Below, piece after piece: positions 18,889 through 28,802 of a stretch of DNA of 64,000 bases. The notes beneath the pieces were generated by a model, which was not told the origin of the DNA, searched no databases, and saw only the letters and a program-made list of their open reading frames with translations. Every line of letters starts with the position of its first letter. The first letter of the stretch is position 1. Both the position numbers and the translations under genes were made by a program. Origin of the DNA: Polyangia bacterium (GTDB lineage Bacteria > Myxococcota_A > Polyangia > Nannocystales > Nannocystaceae); the NCBI GenBank assembly GCA_030429545.1, contig JAUIFF010000002.1:310001-374000 (forward strand), given 5' to 3'.

Positions 18889-20369
18889 GGCTGGGGAGAG
18901 CTTGCTGCAGGAGGGGGTGTGTCGCTCGTGTCAGGCGTTGGCGCCTCACCCGGTGAATCGCCTGTTTCAGTTGGTGCCGGCGCGAGCTCGGATGGGTAGT
19001 TTTTGACCAGGGCGATGGCCCGGGCGGGATCGAGTTGGCGTGCGATTGCCTGGGCGAGACGGGCCGGGTCTTGCAGGGTAGCGAGCCCGATAACCTGTGC
19101 ATAGGCATGTTGTTGCCGGGCCGCCATGTGCGTGGCCGGGCCGAGGGCCGCCAGTAGGCGCGCGCGACCGAGGGGTGTTTGGCCGGCGATCGCGGCCTCT
19201 TCGGCAATGCGCTGGGCGTAGCGACTGCGGACCTTGGCCTCGGTTTGCGCGGTCATCCGGGCTAGGCGATCGGCCAGGGTTTGGACAGGTGTCTCGGTGC
19301 CGGTGGCGTGGATCAGTAGGGTGCCGCGACGGGCATCGCGGTGGTGTCCGCAGCGGACCCGGACCTTGCGACTTTCGCCGCGGGAGCGACGTTGCTGGTT
19401 GATGGTCTTGCAAATCACGTCGGCGACCCAGGCGGCCTCGGGGGTGGGGTCGACCGGCCAAACCAGGGCCATCCCGCGCCCGCGGCCGAGCTCGATCACG
19501 GGCACGGCCAACAGTTGGGGCGAAATACTTGTATCAACATCCTGTTTGGAGGTGGTCGCCTCGGCAACTGGCTGTGGGCGTTGGAGCGATGCCACGGTGA
19601 CCTCGGCCGAGGGACGTTTTTGCGGTCGTGCGGGCAGTGAACGCGCCTGCTCAGGGAGGTCGGCAAACAACCCGGTCACTTGCGAAAGGACGACCTCGGG
19701 CTGTTTGGGCCCGACCACCACCAAGGTTGCGCGGGCGTAGTTGAACTGGCCACGCATCGCCCGGGCGATCGGGTCGAGCGAGGCTGTGCGCAGGGCGTTG
19801 GTGACCTTGCGACCGTCGCGGGCGAGGCCGGGGATCCCGTGGGCCGCCGCCACCGCCTCGCGTGGCATCGGCATACCCTGGGGCCGGTCACCACCCGCCC
19901 AACTCAGCGACTTTTGCCACGACGAAGCCGACAGCGTGGGCGAGCGCAGACGTTGCGACTCGGCCCACAACATCGAATCGAGCCGGGACAGCGGCACCAC
20001 ACTCTCAAACCGCACCTGCGACTGTCCGGTGGCCAAGGTTGCCAACCCACCACCGTCGTGGGCGGTGGCCAGCGCCTCACCCGGGGACAGCTCGCGGTTG
20101 CCTTGGATCAGGTGGTAGGCCAGCGCATGCGACAGCCCCGGGAGATCGTTGGGGTCGTCCTCGCTGCCGGTTTCGAGTGCGAGAATTACCGATGCCACCG
20201 GCAGGCTGAGATCTCGCGAGATCAACACCCGCAGGCCGCAGGGCAAGATCGCGTCGATCACCGAATCGTCGACCTGCTGTTGCGCAGGCGTCGTTGCCAG
20301 TTTTGGCGGGGTACCCGGGGCAGCCATCAAGATGCTGCTGAGCAGCGCGGTTGTGAACGCAAGTGGCAC
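18885..20369 (-). CDS. M16-family peptidase-like protein lacking the zinc motif
   Basis: About 494 residues. I prefer the GTG at 20369, which gives MPLAFTTALLSSILMAAPG as a signal peptide, over the TTG at 20393. The N-terminal half resembles M16 peptidases: LPCGLRVLISRDLSLPVASVIL, ALETGSEDDPNDLPGLSHALAYHL. In active members the last stretch reads GLxHFLEH; here the Glu-His pair is replaced (HALAYH), so zinc-dependent activity is unlikely. NYARATLVVVGP and LFADLPEQARSLP fit the family. It is coupled to the second M16-like gene. Confidence 0.75.
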   Translation of the reverse strand: MPLAFTTALLSSILMAAPGTPPKLATTPAQQQVDDSVIDAILPCGLRVLISRDLSLPVASVILALETGSEDDPNDLPGLSHALAYHLIQGNRELSPGEALATAHDGGGLATLATGQSQVRFESVVPLSRLDSMLWAESQRLRSPTLSASSWQKSLSWAGGDRPQGMPMPREAVAAAHGIPGLARDGRKVTNALRTASLDPIARAMRGQFNYARATLVVVGPKQPEVVLSQVTGLFADLPEQARSLPARPQKRPSAEVTVASLQRPQPVAEATTSKQDVDTSISPQLLAVPVIELGRGRGMALVWPVDPTPEAAWVADVICKTINQQRRSRGESRKVRVRCGHHRDARRGTLLIHATGTETPVQTLADRLARMTAQTEAKVRSRYAQRIAEEAAIAGQTPLGRARLLAALGPATHMAARQQHAYAQVIGLATLQDPARLAQAIARQLDPARAIALVKNYPSELAPAPTETGDSPGEAPTPDTSDTPPPAASSPQP

Positions 20370-20526
20370 GTGACAGCCCGAGTGTAGCTGCAAACCATGG
20401 TCTGGCGAAGACGGTCTGGGGCTTCACTGGGAACAATCGGTGCGACCGAAACCAGCGATTTGTGCGACAAACCCGAGCTGGCGCAAATGAACGCCCGGCA
20501 AGCTTGTATCAGCACCTATTAAACAT

Positions 20527-20565
20527 ACAAAACCCGCCGCCACAGCACTGCTGTGACCGGCGGGC
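20527..20565 (-). terminator. Terminator of the gyrA-hemL-atp run
   Basis: On the minus strand CCCGCCG pairs with CGGCGGG, with an inner CACAG/CTGTG stem, followed by TTTTGTATG. It lies just downstream of the atpE stop. Confidence 0.85.
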
Positions 20566-20587
20566 ATTGTTGTAAGGGGCCGGAGCG

Positions 20588-20932
20588 TTAGCCGATGGCC
20601 GGGACGATGAAGCCGCTGACGGTGAACGAGATGATCAGGGCGAAGATGACCAGCGACTCGACGAACGCGAGACCGAGGAGCATCGGCACGAGCACCTTAC
20701 CGGCGGAGTTGGGGTTGCGGCAGATGCCCTCGAGGGCAGCGGCAACGGCACGACCCTGGCCGAGTCCGCCACCAAGGGCGGCAAGACCGATGGCAAGCGC
20801 CATCGCAAAGCCGAAGACGGCACGCTCGCTGGACGAGGTGACGACAAACTCCGGACGCTCAGCGGCCATGGCCAAAGCGGGGGCCAGGACAGCGGTCAGA
20901 AAGGTGACGGTGATGGCGAGTTTACGCGTCAT
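20588..20932 (-). CDS. atpE: ATP synthase F0 subunit c
   Basis: 114 residues from ATG 20932, which is longer than the usual 75-85. The first 25 residues (MTRKLAITVTFLTAVLAPALAMAAERP) look like a cleavable signal peptide. Two transmembrane helices follow: GLAALGGGLGQGRAVAAALEG, and LGLAFVESLVIFALIISF with the ion-carrying Glu. Helix 1 has the GQG and helix 2 the ES seen in Na+-binding c subunits, but the following Thr is Leu, so the coupling ion is unclear. It forms the membrane rotor ring and is last in the minus-strand operon. Confidence 0.93.
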   Translation of the reverse strand: MTRKLAITVTFLTAVLAPALAMAAERPEFVVTSSSERAVFGFAMALAIGLAALGGGLGQGRAVAAALEGICRNPNSAGKVLVPMLLGLAFVESLVIFALIISFTVSGFIVPAIG

Positions 20933-21010
20933 GATGTTTTTCCTTGGGACAGTTTTGGGAATCAAAGTGGGGGGCGGTGACGACTTTGCGGCCAAGCCTT
21001 GTGAAGTGGC

Positions 21011-21799
21011 CTAGTGATCGTCGTGAATCTCGACCGCCTGACCGATGTAGATGATGGTGAGCAGGGTAAAGACGAGGGTCTGAACAATCGCGACCACGGT
21101 GCCCAGCAGCAGGAAGGGCAGCGGGACAAAAAGCGGCACGGCGACCGCGATCAGGCCCACGACTTTGTGGTCGGCAATGATGTTGCCGGTGAGGCGCAGC
21201 GACAGCGAGACCGGACGGGCGATGTGGCTGACGAGCTCGATCGGCAACAGCAGGGGGAACATGGCCCGGAAGCCACCGATTTTGGGCCCGCAAAAGTGGG
21301 CGAGGTAGGCCATCTTGTTCTTGTAGAGGCCGACCGCGTTGTAGACGACGAACACCAACAGCGAGATGCCGAGGTTGGTTTTGAGCGAGTCGGTCGGCGG
21401 CAAGAACCCGGGGATCAAGCCCTGCAAGTTCGAGACGAAGATGAACAGGCCGAGGGTGGCCGTGAGCGGGAGGTACGTCTTGGCGTTTTTCTCGCCCATG
21501 ACGTCGGCCGACAGGTTGTAGACCGCGCCGATGAAGCGGTCGACCATCGAGGCCAGGCCAAACGGCTTGGGTGGGACGATGCCCTTGGTCTCGTCTTGGA
21601 TGCTCTTGCGGTAGCGCGTGGCCACGAACAGCAAAAACAAGAACGTGATGATCGCACCCGCCACATGAATGAGGGTGAAGTGCGACGCCTGGAACATCAT
21701 CCACTTCCAGTCGCGCGCGAGATGCTCGGCCGCGTTGTGTTCTAGCGCGTGCCAGAACTCGGGGCTCAGGAGCGTGTACCAGGTATCGTGGTCACCCAT
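21011..21799 (-). CDS. atpB: ATP synthase F0 subunit a
   Basis: 262 residues with five or six membrane segments. It has PLTATLGLFIFVSNLQGLIPG and SLSLRLTGNIIADHKVVG, the latter with the essential Arg that faces the c-ring. The C-terminal helix is TLVFTLLTIIYIGQAVEIH. It forms the two ion half-channels of the F0 motor in the inner membrane. Its ATG lies 8 bases inside the end of the atpI-like gene. The F1 genes and subunit b are not in the window. Confidence 0.95.
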   Translation of the reverse strand: MGDHDTWYTLLSPEFWHALEHNAAEHLARDWKWMMFQASHFTLIHVAGAIITFLFLLFVATRYRKSIQDETKGIVPPKPFGLASMVDRFIGAVYNLSADVMGEKNAKTYLPLTATLGLFIFVSNLQGLIPGFLPPTDSLKTNLGISLLVFVVYNAVGLYKNKMAYLAHFCGPKIGGFRAMFPLLLPIELVSHIARPVSLSLRLTGNIIADHKVVGLIAVAVPLFVPLPFLLLGTVVAIVQTLVFTLLTIIYIGQAVEIHDDH

Positions 21800-22235
21800 A
21801 AGGTTCCGGGGGGTCCTCGTGTTCAGAGTGGTTGACTAGGTTGCTCGCGGTGTGAACACCGGCGGAGACGAATCCCACAAGGGCCAACGCGACCCCTGCT
21901 GACAACCCCTCAGGTTCGCCGGGCATGTACCAGAGGATGGCAGCGGTCGCAAGGGCTGTGGCAGGCCAGCGCAAGGCGGCTTGCAGCGGGGCAAAGCGAC
22001 GGGCTGTCGCAGCTTGGTGCTGCATCTCCTCGGCCGATTGCTCGAGCATCTTGAAGGCCGCCGACGCCAGCAGCTGGAGGTTGACTAGCCCGAGCAATCC
22101 GCCCAACGCGATGCTCAGGGCCTGGGTTGGGCTCCACAGCCAATACCCGCAAATCGCCGCAGGAAGGCACCACGTGAGCGTCCACAAGTAAACTCGGCGT
22201 TTCCACAGATCCCACGACGGCATCGACTGGTTCAT
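21792..22235 (-). CDS. AtpI-like ATP synthase accessory membrane protein
   Basis: 147 residues with four hydrophobic segments (LWTLTWCLPAAICGYWLW, ALSIALGGLLGLVNLQLLAS, WPATALATAAILWYMPG, GVALALVGFVSAGVHTASNL). The topology and the place between atpZ-like and atpB genes fit AtpI, a helper for c-ring assembly or Mg2+ handling. Sequence similarity is too weak by eye to be sure. It overlaps both neighbours by 4-8 bases. Confidence 0.7.
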   Translation of the reverse strand: MNQSMPSWDLWKRRVYLWTLTWCLPAAICGYWLWSPTQALSIALGGLLGLVNLQLLASAAFKMLEQSAEEMQHQAATARRFAPLQAALRWPATALATAAILWYMPGEPEGLSAGVALALVGFVSAGVHTASNLVNHSEHEDPPEPYG

Positions 22236-22696
22236 GTCTCGCCTCCGTCGTCATCGTTATAGGGGTTGTTGAACCGGGCCATCCCCGGGCGCTCGTGGTC
22301 GCTGTCGGGGCGAGGCTCGCGACGTGATTTTTGACGGCGATCTGCACCGGCCGGATTGCCATTTGTGAGCCCGTAATGCGGAGATTTCTCCATATCTGCG
22401 GGTTGTGAGCTTCGATCCGTGTGTTCCCTGGCGGCGGCCGCTTCGGCCTCCATGCGTTCTTCGTGTTCGACGATCCGCTGGAACTTGCGGGCGGTACGGA
22501 CCACGCCGTTGACCGCTGCACCGATGCCGATGGTGAGGCCGATGTAAAAGGTCCACGGCTTCCAATGGGTGACATTGTTTTCGAGCCAGCGCCCGCCCCA
22601 GGCCCCGATGGCGATGGCAACAGCCATTTCGATGCCGAGCGAAGCGGCTTCGGAGAGCTCGTACCAACGCGCGCGGCGTTCGGGTGGGCGGGGCAT
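22232..22696 (-). CDS. AtpZ/AtpI-like ATP synthase accessory protein
   Basis: 154 residues from ATG 22696, preceded by an AGGTGA-like ribosome site. A TTG at 22786 overlapping the hemL stop would add 30 residues that do not resemble the family. Two membrane helices: LGIEMAVAIAIGAWGGRWLE and PWTFYIGLTIGIGAAVNGVVR, the typical AtpZ hairpin. A charged C-terminal tail of about 75 residues is longer than usual. It probably assists F0 assembly. Confidence 0.75.
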   Translation of the reverse strand: MPRPPERRARWYELSEAASLGIEMAVAIAIGAWGGRWLENNVTHWKPWTFYIGLTIGIGAAVNGVVRTARKFQRIVEHEERMEAEAAAAREHTDRSSQPADMEKSPHYGLTNGNPAGADRRQKSRREPRPDSDHERPGMARFNNPYNDDDGGET

Positions 22697-22782
22697 TACA
22701 TCACCTGACTCTTGGGACTTGTCGAAAAACAGCACACAGGCGAAGCCAACTGCGACCTTCAAATCGGCCGCAGCTCGCCTCT

Positions 22783-24105
22783 TCAACCTATAGTTTGGGC
22801 CACAACTTTCAGTGCGCCATCGGCAGCCGCCAGTGTGCGATCGATCGTCGCATCGTCGTGGGCGACCGAGACAAACCCGGCCTCAAACTGCGATGGCGCC
22901 AGGTAAATGCCACGGGCCAGCATCTCGCGGTGGTAGCAGGCAAACGCCTCTAAGTTGCTTTGGCGGGCATCGGCATAGTTGCAGACCTTGGCCGCCTGGA
23001 AAAACCCGGTGAACATCGAGGCCACATGGTTTTCCGACATCGGCACCCCGTGGCGTTTGGCGAGCGCACCCAAACCTGCAACCAACTTCACGGTTTGCGT
23101 CGCCAACTGCGGGTAGGGCTTTTCGCGTTCGAGAATATCGAGGGTTGCCAAGCCAGCGGCCACACCCAACGGATTCCCGCTGAGCGTACCGGCTTGGTAG
23201 ACGGGCCCTAATGGCGCCACACATTGCATGATGTTGCGGCGTCCACCGTAGGCACCGACCGGCAAACCGCCGCCGACGATCTTGCCCAAACACACCATGT
23301 CTGGGGTGACGTTGTAATGGGCTTGGGCACCGCCTAGGGAAATCCGAAACCCGGTCATGACTTCGTCGAAGATCAACACCACGCCGTTTCGGTCACACAG
23401 TTGGCGCAGACCTTCGAGGTAGCCGGCGACCGGCGGCACACAGCCCATATTGCCGGCGACGGGCTCCAAAATGATAGCTGCGACTTGGTTTTTGTGCGTA
23501 TGCAAGCATTCGCGGACAGCTTCGAGGTCGTTGTAGGGCACCAGCAAGGTGTCTTGGACCGCACCTGCCGGCACGCCCTTGCTCCCGGGAATCCCCATGG
23601 TGGCGGCACCCGAGCCGGCGGCCACCAGCAGCATATCGGCGTGTCCGTGGTAGCCCCCGTCGGCCTTGATGATTTTGTCGCGACCGGTAAACCCACGGGC
23701 GACCCGCAGCGCACTCATGGTGGCCTCGGTACCGGAGTTGACGAGCCGGACAAGGCCATTGCGCAACGCCGGGACAATCATGCACAGGCGCTCGGCAAAT
23801 GTGCCCTCGGCACCTGTACATGCACCAAAACTCAGGCCATCTTGGGCCGCCTTGCACACGGCTTCGACAACCGCCGGATGACCGTGTCCCAATAACGCGG
23901 GCCCCCAGGTGCCGACATAGTCGATCAGGGTCACGCCATCTTCGGTGGTGAGGGTGGCCCCTTGGGCGCTGCGGATAAACGGTGGTTTGCCGCCGACCGA
24001 GCTAAACGCCCGCACCGGGCTGTTGACGCCCCCGGGAATCACCCGCGAGGCGGTGGCAAAAAGTTCCAGGCTACGGGGCCCGGCACGGCCGTCGGAGTTG
24101 TTCAC
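22783..24105 (-). CDS. hemL: Glutamate-1-semialdehyde 2,1-aminomutase
   Basis: 440 residues, standard length. Visible features: [15 protein letters not shown] near the start, [37 protein letters not shown], and [17 protein letters not shown] with the PLP-binding Lys. It converts glutamate-1-semialdehyde to 5-aminolevulinate, the C5-pathway entry to haem and related tetrapyrroles. The start overlaps the gyrA stop by 4 bases. A TGCA-N2-TACA copy falls in frame at 23815 as Ala-Cys-Thr. Confidence 0.96.
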   Translation of the reverse strand: MNNSDGRAGPRSLELFATASRVIPGGVNSPVRAFSSVGGKPPFIRSAQGATLTTEDGVTLIDYVGTWGPALLGHGHPAVVEAVCKAAQDGLSFGACTGAEGTFAERLCMIVPALRNGLVRLVNSGTEATMSALRVARGFTGRDKIIKADGGYHGHADMLLVAAGSGAATMGIPGSKGVPAGAVQDTLLVPYNDLEAVRECLHTHKNQVAAIILEPVAGNMGCVPPVAGYLEGLRQLCDRNGVVLIFDEVMTGFRISLGGAQAHYNVTPDMVCLGKIVGGGLPVGAYGGRRNIMQCVAPLGPVYQAGTLSGNPLGVAAGLATLDILEREKPYPQLATQTVKLVAGLGALAKRHGVPMSENHVASMFTGFFQAAKVCNYADARQSNLEAFACYHREMLARGIYLAPSQFEAGFVSVAHDDATIDRTLAAADGALKVVAQTIG

Positions 24106-26813
24106 GCGTCACCCTTGTCTGCTTCGTCGGTCTTGGCCTCGTCGGCCTTGGCCTCGGTGTCGTCCGACGATGGGTCGTCCGCGTCGGCCTTGGCCTGCTC
24201 GCCGTCATCCGACTTCGATGTATCTGCATCGGAGTCGCCGTCGGTTGTGGTGCCGTCGCCGTCAGCGTTTTCGGCGTCGGGATCGTCGTCGTCATCGTCA
24301 GGGTCGACCAACCGCTCCAGCGCGACCACGCGTTCGTCGTCGGTACTGGTGCGAATGATGGTGACACCCTGGGTGTTGCGACCCATCACCGAAATCCCGT
24401 CGACCCGGGTGCGGATGACCTTGCCGTTGCTGGTCACGACCATCAGCTGGTCGTCGTCGCGGACCGGCAACACCCCGACAACCGGGCCGTTGCGGTCGGT
24501 GACCTTGATGGTGATGATGCCCTGGCCCGAGCGCCCCTGGACCTTGTAGTCGGTCGCCGGAGTGCGTTTGCCGTAGCCATTCTCGCACATCGTCAACAGC
24601 GAGGCGTCGCTGTCTGGGGCGAGCACGATCATGCCGACCACGTGGCTTTTGGACCGCAGCTTGATGCCGCGGACGCCCCGGGCGGTGCGACCCATGGGCC
24701 GGACTTCGCTCTCCTCAAACCGGATGGCGAGCCCGTCGGCCGAGGCCAACATGATGTGTTGACCCCCGACAGTGAGCTTGGCGTCGATCAGGACATCGCC
24801 GTCTTCGATGTTGGCGGCGATCAGCCCGGAGCTGCGAATATTGGCGAACTCCTTGACCCGCGTGCGCTTGATGTAGCCGTTTTTGGTGGCCATCACGACA
24901 AAGTGGTCGTCGCTGATCTCCTCCTCGCGGTACGGGACCATCTGCAAGACCCGCTCGCCGGACTTGAGGTCGAGGAAGTTGACAAACGCCTTGCCGTGGC
25001 CGTCGCGGCGGCCCTTGGGCAACTCAAACACACGCTTGCGAAACACCCGACCGGTGTCGGTGAACAGCAACACAAACGAGTGGGCGTTGGCCTCGAACAG
25101 CTCGGTGACAAAGTCGTCGTTGCCACGGCCGGTGCCGCCCTTCACCCCGACGCCGCCGCGGGCTTGCACCCGGTATTCGTCGGTCGGCAGGCGTTTGACA
25201 TAGCCGTTGCGGGTGACCATCACGACCATCTTGTCGTCGGCCACGAGGTCGATCGGCGAGATTTCGGCATCGTCGTCGACGATCTCGGTGCGGCGGTCGT
25301 CGCCAAAGTCCTCGCGCACGGCGATGAGCTCTTCGCGGATAACTTCCATCAGGCGGTTGCGGTCGCCCAAGATGGCTTCGAGCTCGGTGATTTGGGCACA
25401 CAGCTCGCGGTACTCACCCTCGATGCGCACGCGCTCCATGTTGGTGAGCCGGTGCAGGCGCATATCGAGGATCGCCTTGGCTTGGCGCTCGTTGAGGTGG
25501 TACGGGCCCTGTTTGGCGCGCTCGACTTCTTCGTCGGGACGGCCACAACGCTCCAAGAACCCGGCAAACCCCATCAGCGGCTCCGAGGTCAGGGCGATGC
25601 GGGCGGCGTCCGGGTCTTTGGCCCCGCGGATGAGGGCGATGATGCGGTCGATGGCATCGATGGCGACGCCTAGGCCCTCGACGATCTCGCGGCGTTTGAC
25701 CGCCTTGTTGAGCTCAAACCGGGTGCGCCGGGTGACGACCGTGCGCCGGTGATCGATGAAGTTGTCGAGGCAGTCGCGCAGCGTCAACATCTGCGGGCGG
25801 CCGTTGACAATCGCGATCATGTTGACGCCAAACGTCGTCTGCAGATCGGAGCTTTTGTACAGCGAGTTGAGCACGATCTGAGCCGCGGCGTCGCGCTTGA
25901 CCTGAATCCAGATCCGCATCCCGGTGCGGTCGGAGTAGTCTTGAATGTCGCTGATCCCCTCGATCTTTTTGTCGCGCACGAGGTCGGCGATCCGGCTGAT
26001 CAGCTTGACCTTGTTGACCTGGTAGGGGATTTCGGTGACGACGATCGACTCGCGGCCCTTGGCATCTTCTTCGATGGTACAGCGGGCCCGCATGGTGATA
26101 CTGCCGCGGCCGGTTTTGTAGGCTAAGGCGATGCCCGAGCGGCCGATGATATGGCCAGCGGTCGGGAAGTCGGGCCCGGTGACCAGTTGCAGCAGCTCGG
26201 AGAACTCGAGCTCCGGGTTGTCGATGATCGCCAAACAGGCGTTGATAAGCTCTGTGAGGTTGTGTGGCGGAATGTTCGTCGCCATGCCGACGGCAATACC
26301 GACAGCGCCGTTGAGCAGGAGGTTGGGCACCCGGGTGGGGAGCACACTCGGCTCGACCTCTTTGTCGTCGTAGTTGGGGACCCAGTCGACGGTGTCTTTT
26401 TCGAGGTCGGCCAGCAGCATGCTGGACAACTTCTCCATCCGCGACTCGGTGTAACGCATGGCGGCAGCGGTGTCGCCGTCGATCGAGCCAAAGTTGCCCT
26501 GGCCGTCGACCAGCGGGTAGCGCATGGCAAAGTCCTGGGCCAGCCGGACCAGGGCGTCGTAAACAGCGGAATCGCCGTGCGGGTGGTACTTACCGATGAC
26601 ATCACCGACGATACGGGCCGATTTTTTGTAGGCCTGCGTGTGGGTGTTTTTGAGCTGGTGCATCGCATACAAGATGCGGCGGTGCACCGGCTTGAGGCCG
26701 TCGCGGACGTCGGGGAGGGCACGGGAGATGATGACGCTCATCGCGTAGCCCAAAAAGGAGCTACGCATCTCGTCTTCGATGTTGAGAAGCGTGGGTTTGG
26801 GGTCGCCTGGCAT
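24102..26813 (-). CDS. gyrA: DNA gyrase subunit A with long acidic C-terminal tail
   Basis: 903 residues. The N-terminal breakage-reunion domain has the catalytic Tyr at about 121 (AAAMRYTE). The quinolone-determining region [14 protein letters not shown] keeps Ser and Asp at the positions linked to sensitivity. The C-terminal beta-pinwheel follows, with a GyrA-box-like [11 protein letters not shown]. The last 65 residues are almost all Asp, Glu, Ala, Thr, Ser and Lys, much longer than the short acidic tail of E. coli GyrA, which modulates supercoiling. It heads the minus-strand run ending in atpE. The tail holds a TGCA-N2-TACA copy (24219). Confidence 0.95.
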   Translation of the reverse strand: MPGDPKPTLLNIEDEMRSSFLGYAMSVIISRALPDVRDGLKPVHRRILYAMHQLKNTHTQAYKKSARIVGDVIGKYHPHGDSAVYDALVRLAQDFAMRYPLVDGQGNFGSIDGDTAAAMRYTESRMEKLSSMLLADLEKDTVDWVPNYDDKEVEPSVLPTRVPNLLLNGAVGIAVGMATNIPPHNLTELINACLAIIDNPELEFSELLQLVTGPDFPTAGHIIGRSGIALAYKTGRGSITMRARCTIEEDAKGRESIVVTEIPYQVNKVKLISRIADLVRDKKIEGISDIQDYSDRTGMRIWIQVKRDAAAQIVLNSLYKSSDLQTTFGVNMIAIVNGRPQMLTLRDCLDNFIDHRRTVVTRRTRFELNKAVKRREIVEGLGVAIDAIDRIIALIRGAKDPDAARIALTSEPLMGFAGFLERCGRPDEEVERAKQGPYHLNERQAKAILDMRLHRLTNMERVRIEGEYRELCAQITELEAILGDRNRLMEVIREELIAVREDFGDDRRTEIVDDDAEISPIDLVADDKMVVMVTRNGYVKRLPTDEYRVQARGGVGVKGGTGRGNDDFVTELFEANAHSFVLLFTDTGRVFRKRVFELPKGRRDGHGKAFVNFLDLKSGERVLQMVPYREEEISDDHFVVMATKNGYIKRTRVKEFANIRSSGLIAANIEDGDVLIDAKLTVGGQHIMLASADGLAIRFEESEVRPMGRTARGVRGIKLRSKSHVVGMIVLAPDSDASLLTMCENGYGKRTPATDYKVQGRSGQGIITIKVTDRNGPVVGVLPVRDDDQLMVVTSNGKVIRTRVDGISVMGRNTQGVTIIRTSTDDERVVALERLVDPDDDDDDPDAENADGDGTTTDGDSDADTSKSDDGEQAKADADDPSSDDTEAKADEAKTDEADKGDA

Positions 26814-27339
26814 AGGGTCGGTTCCGGGAACGCGGGCGGAGAATACCCGTTTGGTCCCGAGACCGCCACGGCCCCAGAATCGGCCGAGGTGAGGAGTCTA
26901 ACCCCGCGTAAACTATTGAAAACAGGGAACTTGACCGACCGGGCTTACAACCTCAGATGAGCGACTTTGCGCACGCCTGGGTCGGTGAGGGAAGGTTTTG
27001 CCGCGGCTCGGGTCGCGGCCACAAAAATCGTGATGCTACATCCATCGCTTCAGCCGTCGCAGCGCCCGTGCACGGTCCGGTCGCGGGTGGGACCCCACGC
27101 AGCTTGTGCAGCACTGTCGGCTCCAACCCCCAAACCGAAGCCAAATGTTTAACATGAACTTTTGGTCATGTTTAACGGCGCAAGAAATGGGTAAGCCAGA
27201 CTACAAAAAACACAGAGTTTTCGGCTCAAGTGCGCAACAACTGTCACACCAAAAAAGCTCAGCAGACGCCCCCTACCTTGATCTATGATGGGATGCGCTT
27301 CCCCGTTGGGGAGCCGGTAAAATCACAGGAGGTTCGCGG
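26814..27339. other. Divergent intergenic region with a 9-bp direct repeat
   Basis: About 525 bases between divergent gyrA and the host-attachment-like gene, with lower GC from 27140 to 27290. ATGTTTAAC occurs at 27145-27153 and again at 27168-27176, 23 bases apart (about two helix turns), with CATGA/TCATG between them. This could be an operator. A strong ribosome site AGGAGG lies at 27327-27332. Confidence 0.5.
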
Positions 27340-27762
27340 ATGGAAACGACGTGGTTCGTCGTCGCAGATCGCAGTCAGGCTCAGCTCTACGAGGTGGTAG
27401 GGCCCAAACTCAAGCCGACGCTGCGAGAGCTAGAAACCATGACTCACCCACAGGCACGGCAGTCGGGTGACCCCGGCGCATCGAGTTCGCAGCACGAGAT
27501 GCTAGCCGACCACAGCGGGGCCGATGCCGAGGAGGACCGCAGGTTTGTCCGCCAGGTTGTCGACCGGCTGTCGCAGGCGCAACACCGCCGGGAGTTTGAA
27601 CGCTTGCTGATCGCAGCGCCGGCGGACTTTGTCGGCAAGGTCCGCGAGCTTTCGAGTCGGCGACTCAGCAAAACCGTCCACCGGGAAATTATCGCTGACT
27701 ATACACATGACAATGTGCGGTCACTGCAAGAACGGTTGCGACGCAAGTCGTGGCTCGCCTAA
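27340..27762 (+). CDS. Host-attachment-family (release-factor-1-like fold) protein
   Basis: 140 residues. METTWFVVADRSQAQLYEVVG, LRELETMTHPQAR and the following Asp/Glu-rich loop, then FERLLIAAPADFVGKVRELSSRRL, match the family named for attachment to host cells (PF10116), related to eRF1 N-domain-like folds. Members are widespread in free-living bacteria, so the name should not be read literally. AGGAGG is seven bases upstream and a strong terminator follows, so it is monocistronic. Confidence 0.75.
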   Translation: METTWFVVADRSQAQLYEVVGPKLKPTLRELETMTHPQARQSGDPGASSSQHEMLADHSGADAEEDRRFVRQVVDRLSQAQHRREFERLLIAAPADFVGKVRELSSRRLSKTVHREIIADYTHDNVRSLQERLRRKSWLA

Positions 27763-27792
27763 CCCGAAGGACACACCAAACCCGTTGACAAC

Positions 27793-27815
27793 AGGCACCC
27801 CCGGGTGCCTTTTTT
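27793..27815 (+). terminator. Rho-independent terminator
   Basis: AGGCACCC (27793-27800) pairs with GGGTGCCT (27803-27810), followed by five T. It ends the host-attachment-like gene and separates it from the sigma-factor operon. Confidence 0.92.
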
Positions 27816-27930
27816 ATGGGTCGACTGCGGCGGCTGTGCACACCGGGCTGCACACTGCACGAACTTTCATGTACATCGAATACCCGCCACCCGTACCCAA
27901 GCGATTGGTGTGGGTGGTAGGCTGGCGGCG

Positions 27931-28560
27931 ATGGCAGACGACCCCCGTTCCGATGAGGAGCTATTTCAGGCTTGGGCCATGGGCAACGACCTCAATGCCG
28001 GCAACCTCCTGTTTGAGCGCTACTACAAAAAGATCTTTCGGTTTTTTAGCAAGAAGATCAACACCGGGGTCGAAGACCTTGTGCAAAAGACGTTTGAGGG
28101 GCTCGCCAGGGCAAAAGACCGGTTTCGTGGCGACGCCAAAGTCCGCACTTTCCTGTTTCAGATCGCCCGCAACCAGTTGGCCAAGGCCTACCGGCAAAAG
28201 GCCAACCGCCCCGACCTCGACTTAGGTGTCACCAGCCTCAACGACCTCGGCCCCTCGGTGAGTTCCTACGTCGAGACCAAGGGCGAGTACCGGTTGTTGC
28301 TCGCGGCCCTGCGCCACCTCCCGCTCGACGACCAAATCGTGTTGGAGCTCTACCACTTTGAGGGCATGAGTGGCCCCGAGGTCGCAAGTGTCCTCGAACT
28401 CGGGGTGCCGGCTGTCCGCGGTCGCCTGCGGCGGGCGTTGGCCCGGTTGCGGCAAAAAGTCGAGGAATTGGCGCGAAACCCCCAGGAGTTGGCCGACACC
28501 CAAACCAGCCTGGCAAGTTGGTCAAACGCCCTACGCAGGCACACCGACGCAGCGGTATGA
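27931..28560 (+). CDS. ECF-type RNA polymerase sigma factor
   Basis: 209 residues from ATG 27931; the upstream extension to 27805 runs through a terminator and is not real. Region 2 contains LLFERYYKKIFRFFSKKI and VEDLVQKTFEGLARAKDRFRGDAKVRTFLFQIARNQL. Region 4 contains LRHLPLDDQIVLELYHFEGMSGPEVASVLELGVPAVRGRLRRAL. No anti-sigma gene is adjacent. The next gene is a Ser/Thr kinase, a context typical of kinase-linked ECF groups in myxobacteria, so the kinase may activate it by phosphorylation. That is inference. Confidence 0.9.
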   Translation: MADDPRSDEELFQAWAMGNDLNAGNLLFERYYKKIFRFFSKKINTGVEDLVQKTFEGLARAKDRFRGDAKVRTFLFQIARNQLAKAYRQKANRPDLDLGVTSLNDLGPSVSSYVETKGEYRLLLAALRHLPLDDQIVLELYHFEGMSGPEVASVLELGVPAVRGRLRRALARLRQKVEELARNPQELADTQTSLASWSNALRRHTDAAV

Positions 28561-28802
28561 GGGCAACAAACAGCGATTGGACAGTTATCGGCAACCGTTA
28601 AAAAAACTGGGGATCGGTTTGCGCCCCGACGGGTACTACAGATGTAGCTATGTCATCAGGCGCGTTATTATTGCCTCGCAAAGCCGGCCGCAATATCCCC
28701 GGCGATTCGTTTAACCAGCTCACCGCGACGGTGCCTGTGGAGTCTGTACAAAACCATTCGCACAGCCTTCCAACCCTAAAAAGTGGACCCGATGAGGTGT
28801 TG

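Noticed and set aside
24642..25673. 343-codon plus-strand frame inside gyrA
   Set aside because: Shadow frame antisense to highly conserved gyrase sequence.
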